64,000 bases of DNA from Salvelinus alpinus. Taxonomy: Eukaryota; Chordata; Actinopteri; Salmoniformes; Salmonidae. The notes beneath the pieces are model-generated. The model was not told the DNA's origin. It was given only the letters and a program-made list of their open reading frames with translations, and searched no databases. The stretch is from assembly GCF_045679555.1 (NCBI RefSeq), contig NC_092091.1, positions 91,115,067 to 91,179,066 on the forward strand, given 5' to 3'. Numbering within the stretch: position 1 is the stretch's first letter; the number at the start of each line of letters is the position of its first letter. Positions 63,373 through 64,000 of this stretch are shown here, in pieces. Made by a program: the position numbers and the translations under genes.

Positions 63373-63663
63373 CTGCAGCGCAGCGGATATTATCACGAAC
63401 GGGAGCACGAAGGAGTGCTACTCTCTCCCGCTCTCTCTCTCACACAGTCACAGGCAGACAAACGGACTACTCTCTCTAACGCATAACAGTGGACTTCTCA
63501 TTGTTTCGGGACTTCTCTTGCTGGGCCTGGTGTGTGTTGTGGTGTGTGTTGTGGTGTGGTGTGGTGTGTGTAGTGTGTGTTTTTATCAGAGGTCACGCCG
63601 CGTGCTGTGGGAGTGTGTGTGGGTGATCCACCTTCTCTCAGGTCCCCTACCCTCTCATCCTTT

Positions 63664-63679
63664 TCTACCTAACCTCTCT

Positions 63680-63770
<91 letters not shown>

Positions 63771-63860
63771 CACCAAACTCCATCCCTCTCTTCCCCCTCT
63801 CTCTCTCTCCATCCTCACCACACCTCTCCCTCTCTTCCCTCTATCCTCTCCATACCTCCG
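63664..63860. repeat. (CT)n microsatellite
   Basis: About 44 CT dinucleotides at 63680-63768, followed by imperfect pyrimidine repeats. Confidence 0.97.
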
Positions 63861-63914
63861 CCCCTCCATATCCCATGATGCCTTGCCCCAGGCCACTGCG
63901 CTAGGCCCCAGCAG

Positions 63915-64000
63915 TATGGGCAGAGCCTGGGAGGGGAGAGAGAGCTCTGATTGGTCCAGGTCGGGTCCCCCTTCCTTTGCTTCCGATGGGGGAGGACACT
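63915..64000 (+). CDS. Possible N-terminus of an unidentified gene, cut by the window end
   Basis: From the ATG at 63915 the frame reads MGRAWEGRESSDWSRSGPPS and stays open to the last base (28 codons). It follows a promoter-like region and long leader, and an inverted CCAAT box (ATTGG) is nearby. I do not recognise the product, and 28 open codons is weak evidence. Confidence 0.3.

Overview
The window is vertebrate nuclear DNA and almost certainly from a salmonid fish. The evidence is GT-AG split genes with recognisable vertebrate proteins, tRNA-derived SINEs of the salmonid SmaI and related types, several Tc1-like transposon families common in salmonids, L2 and L1/Tx1-like LINE pieces, and very high minisatellite content. 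There are no bacterial operons, CRISPR arrays or phage genes. By eye, about two thirds of the 64 kb is tandem repeat.

Layout. 1-1609: a Tc1-like transposon with a dead transposase, embedded in remains of another Tc1 family. 1748-2207 (minus): first coding exon of an HtrA3-like secreted serine protease (IGFBP plus Kazal modules), with the rest of the gene outside the window to the left. 2746-9600: minisatellites, SINE/LINE/Tc1 debris and palindromic MITE-like elements. 9777-54621 (minus): a complete 11-exon gene for phosphatidylinositol 4-kinase type 2 (pi4k2b-like, 495 codons), whose exons join in frame at canonical splice sites. 55025-57290: minisatellite and nested LINE debris. 57547-59250 (plus): a decayed scavenger-receptor cysteine-rich (SRCR) gene with a SINE inside one exon. 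59700-62330: four more tandem arrays. 62430-64000: a probable promoter and 5' leader of a plus-strand gene that may start coding at 63915 and leaves the window.

The striking part is pi4k2b. The exons are intact, but most introns carry their own minisatellite. Intron 7 holds about 21.8 kb of a 36/40/50-bp repeat with kilobase-scale internal duplications. Intron 4 holds about 12.7 kb of a 29-bp repeat (with 17-bp short forms) that appears to derive from the 5' edge of the next exon, so each unit carries a splice-donor-like CAG|GTCAGT. On the other side of that array, the 3' end of exon 4 and its donor are repeated three times. Intron 4 therefore looks built from copies of its own flanking exon borders. 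Exon 6 is bracketed directly at both splice sites by TG repeats. These are sequence observations; any effect on splicing is inference.

The lengths of the two giant arrays depend on the assembly being correct.
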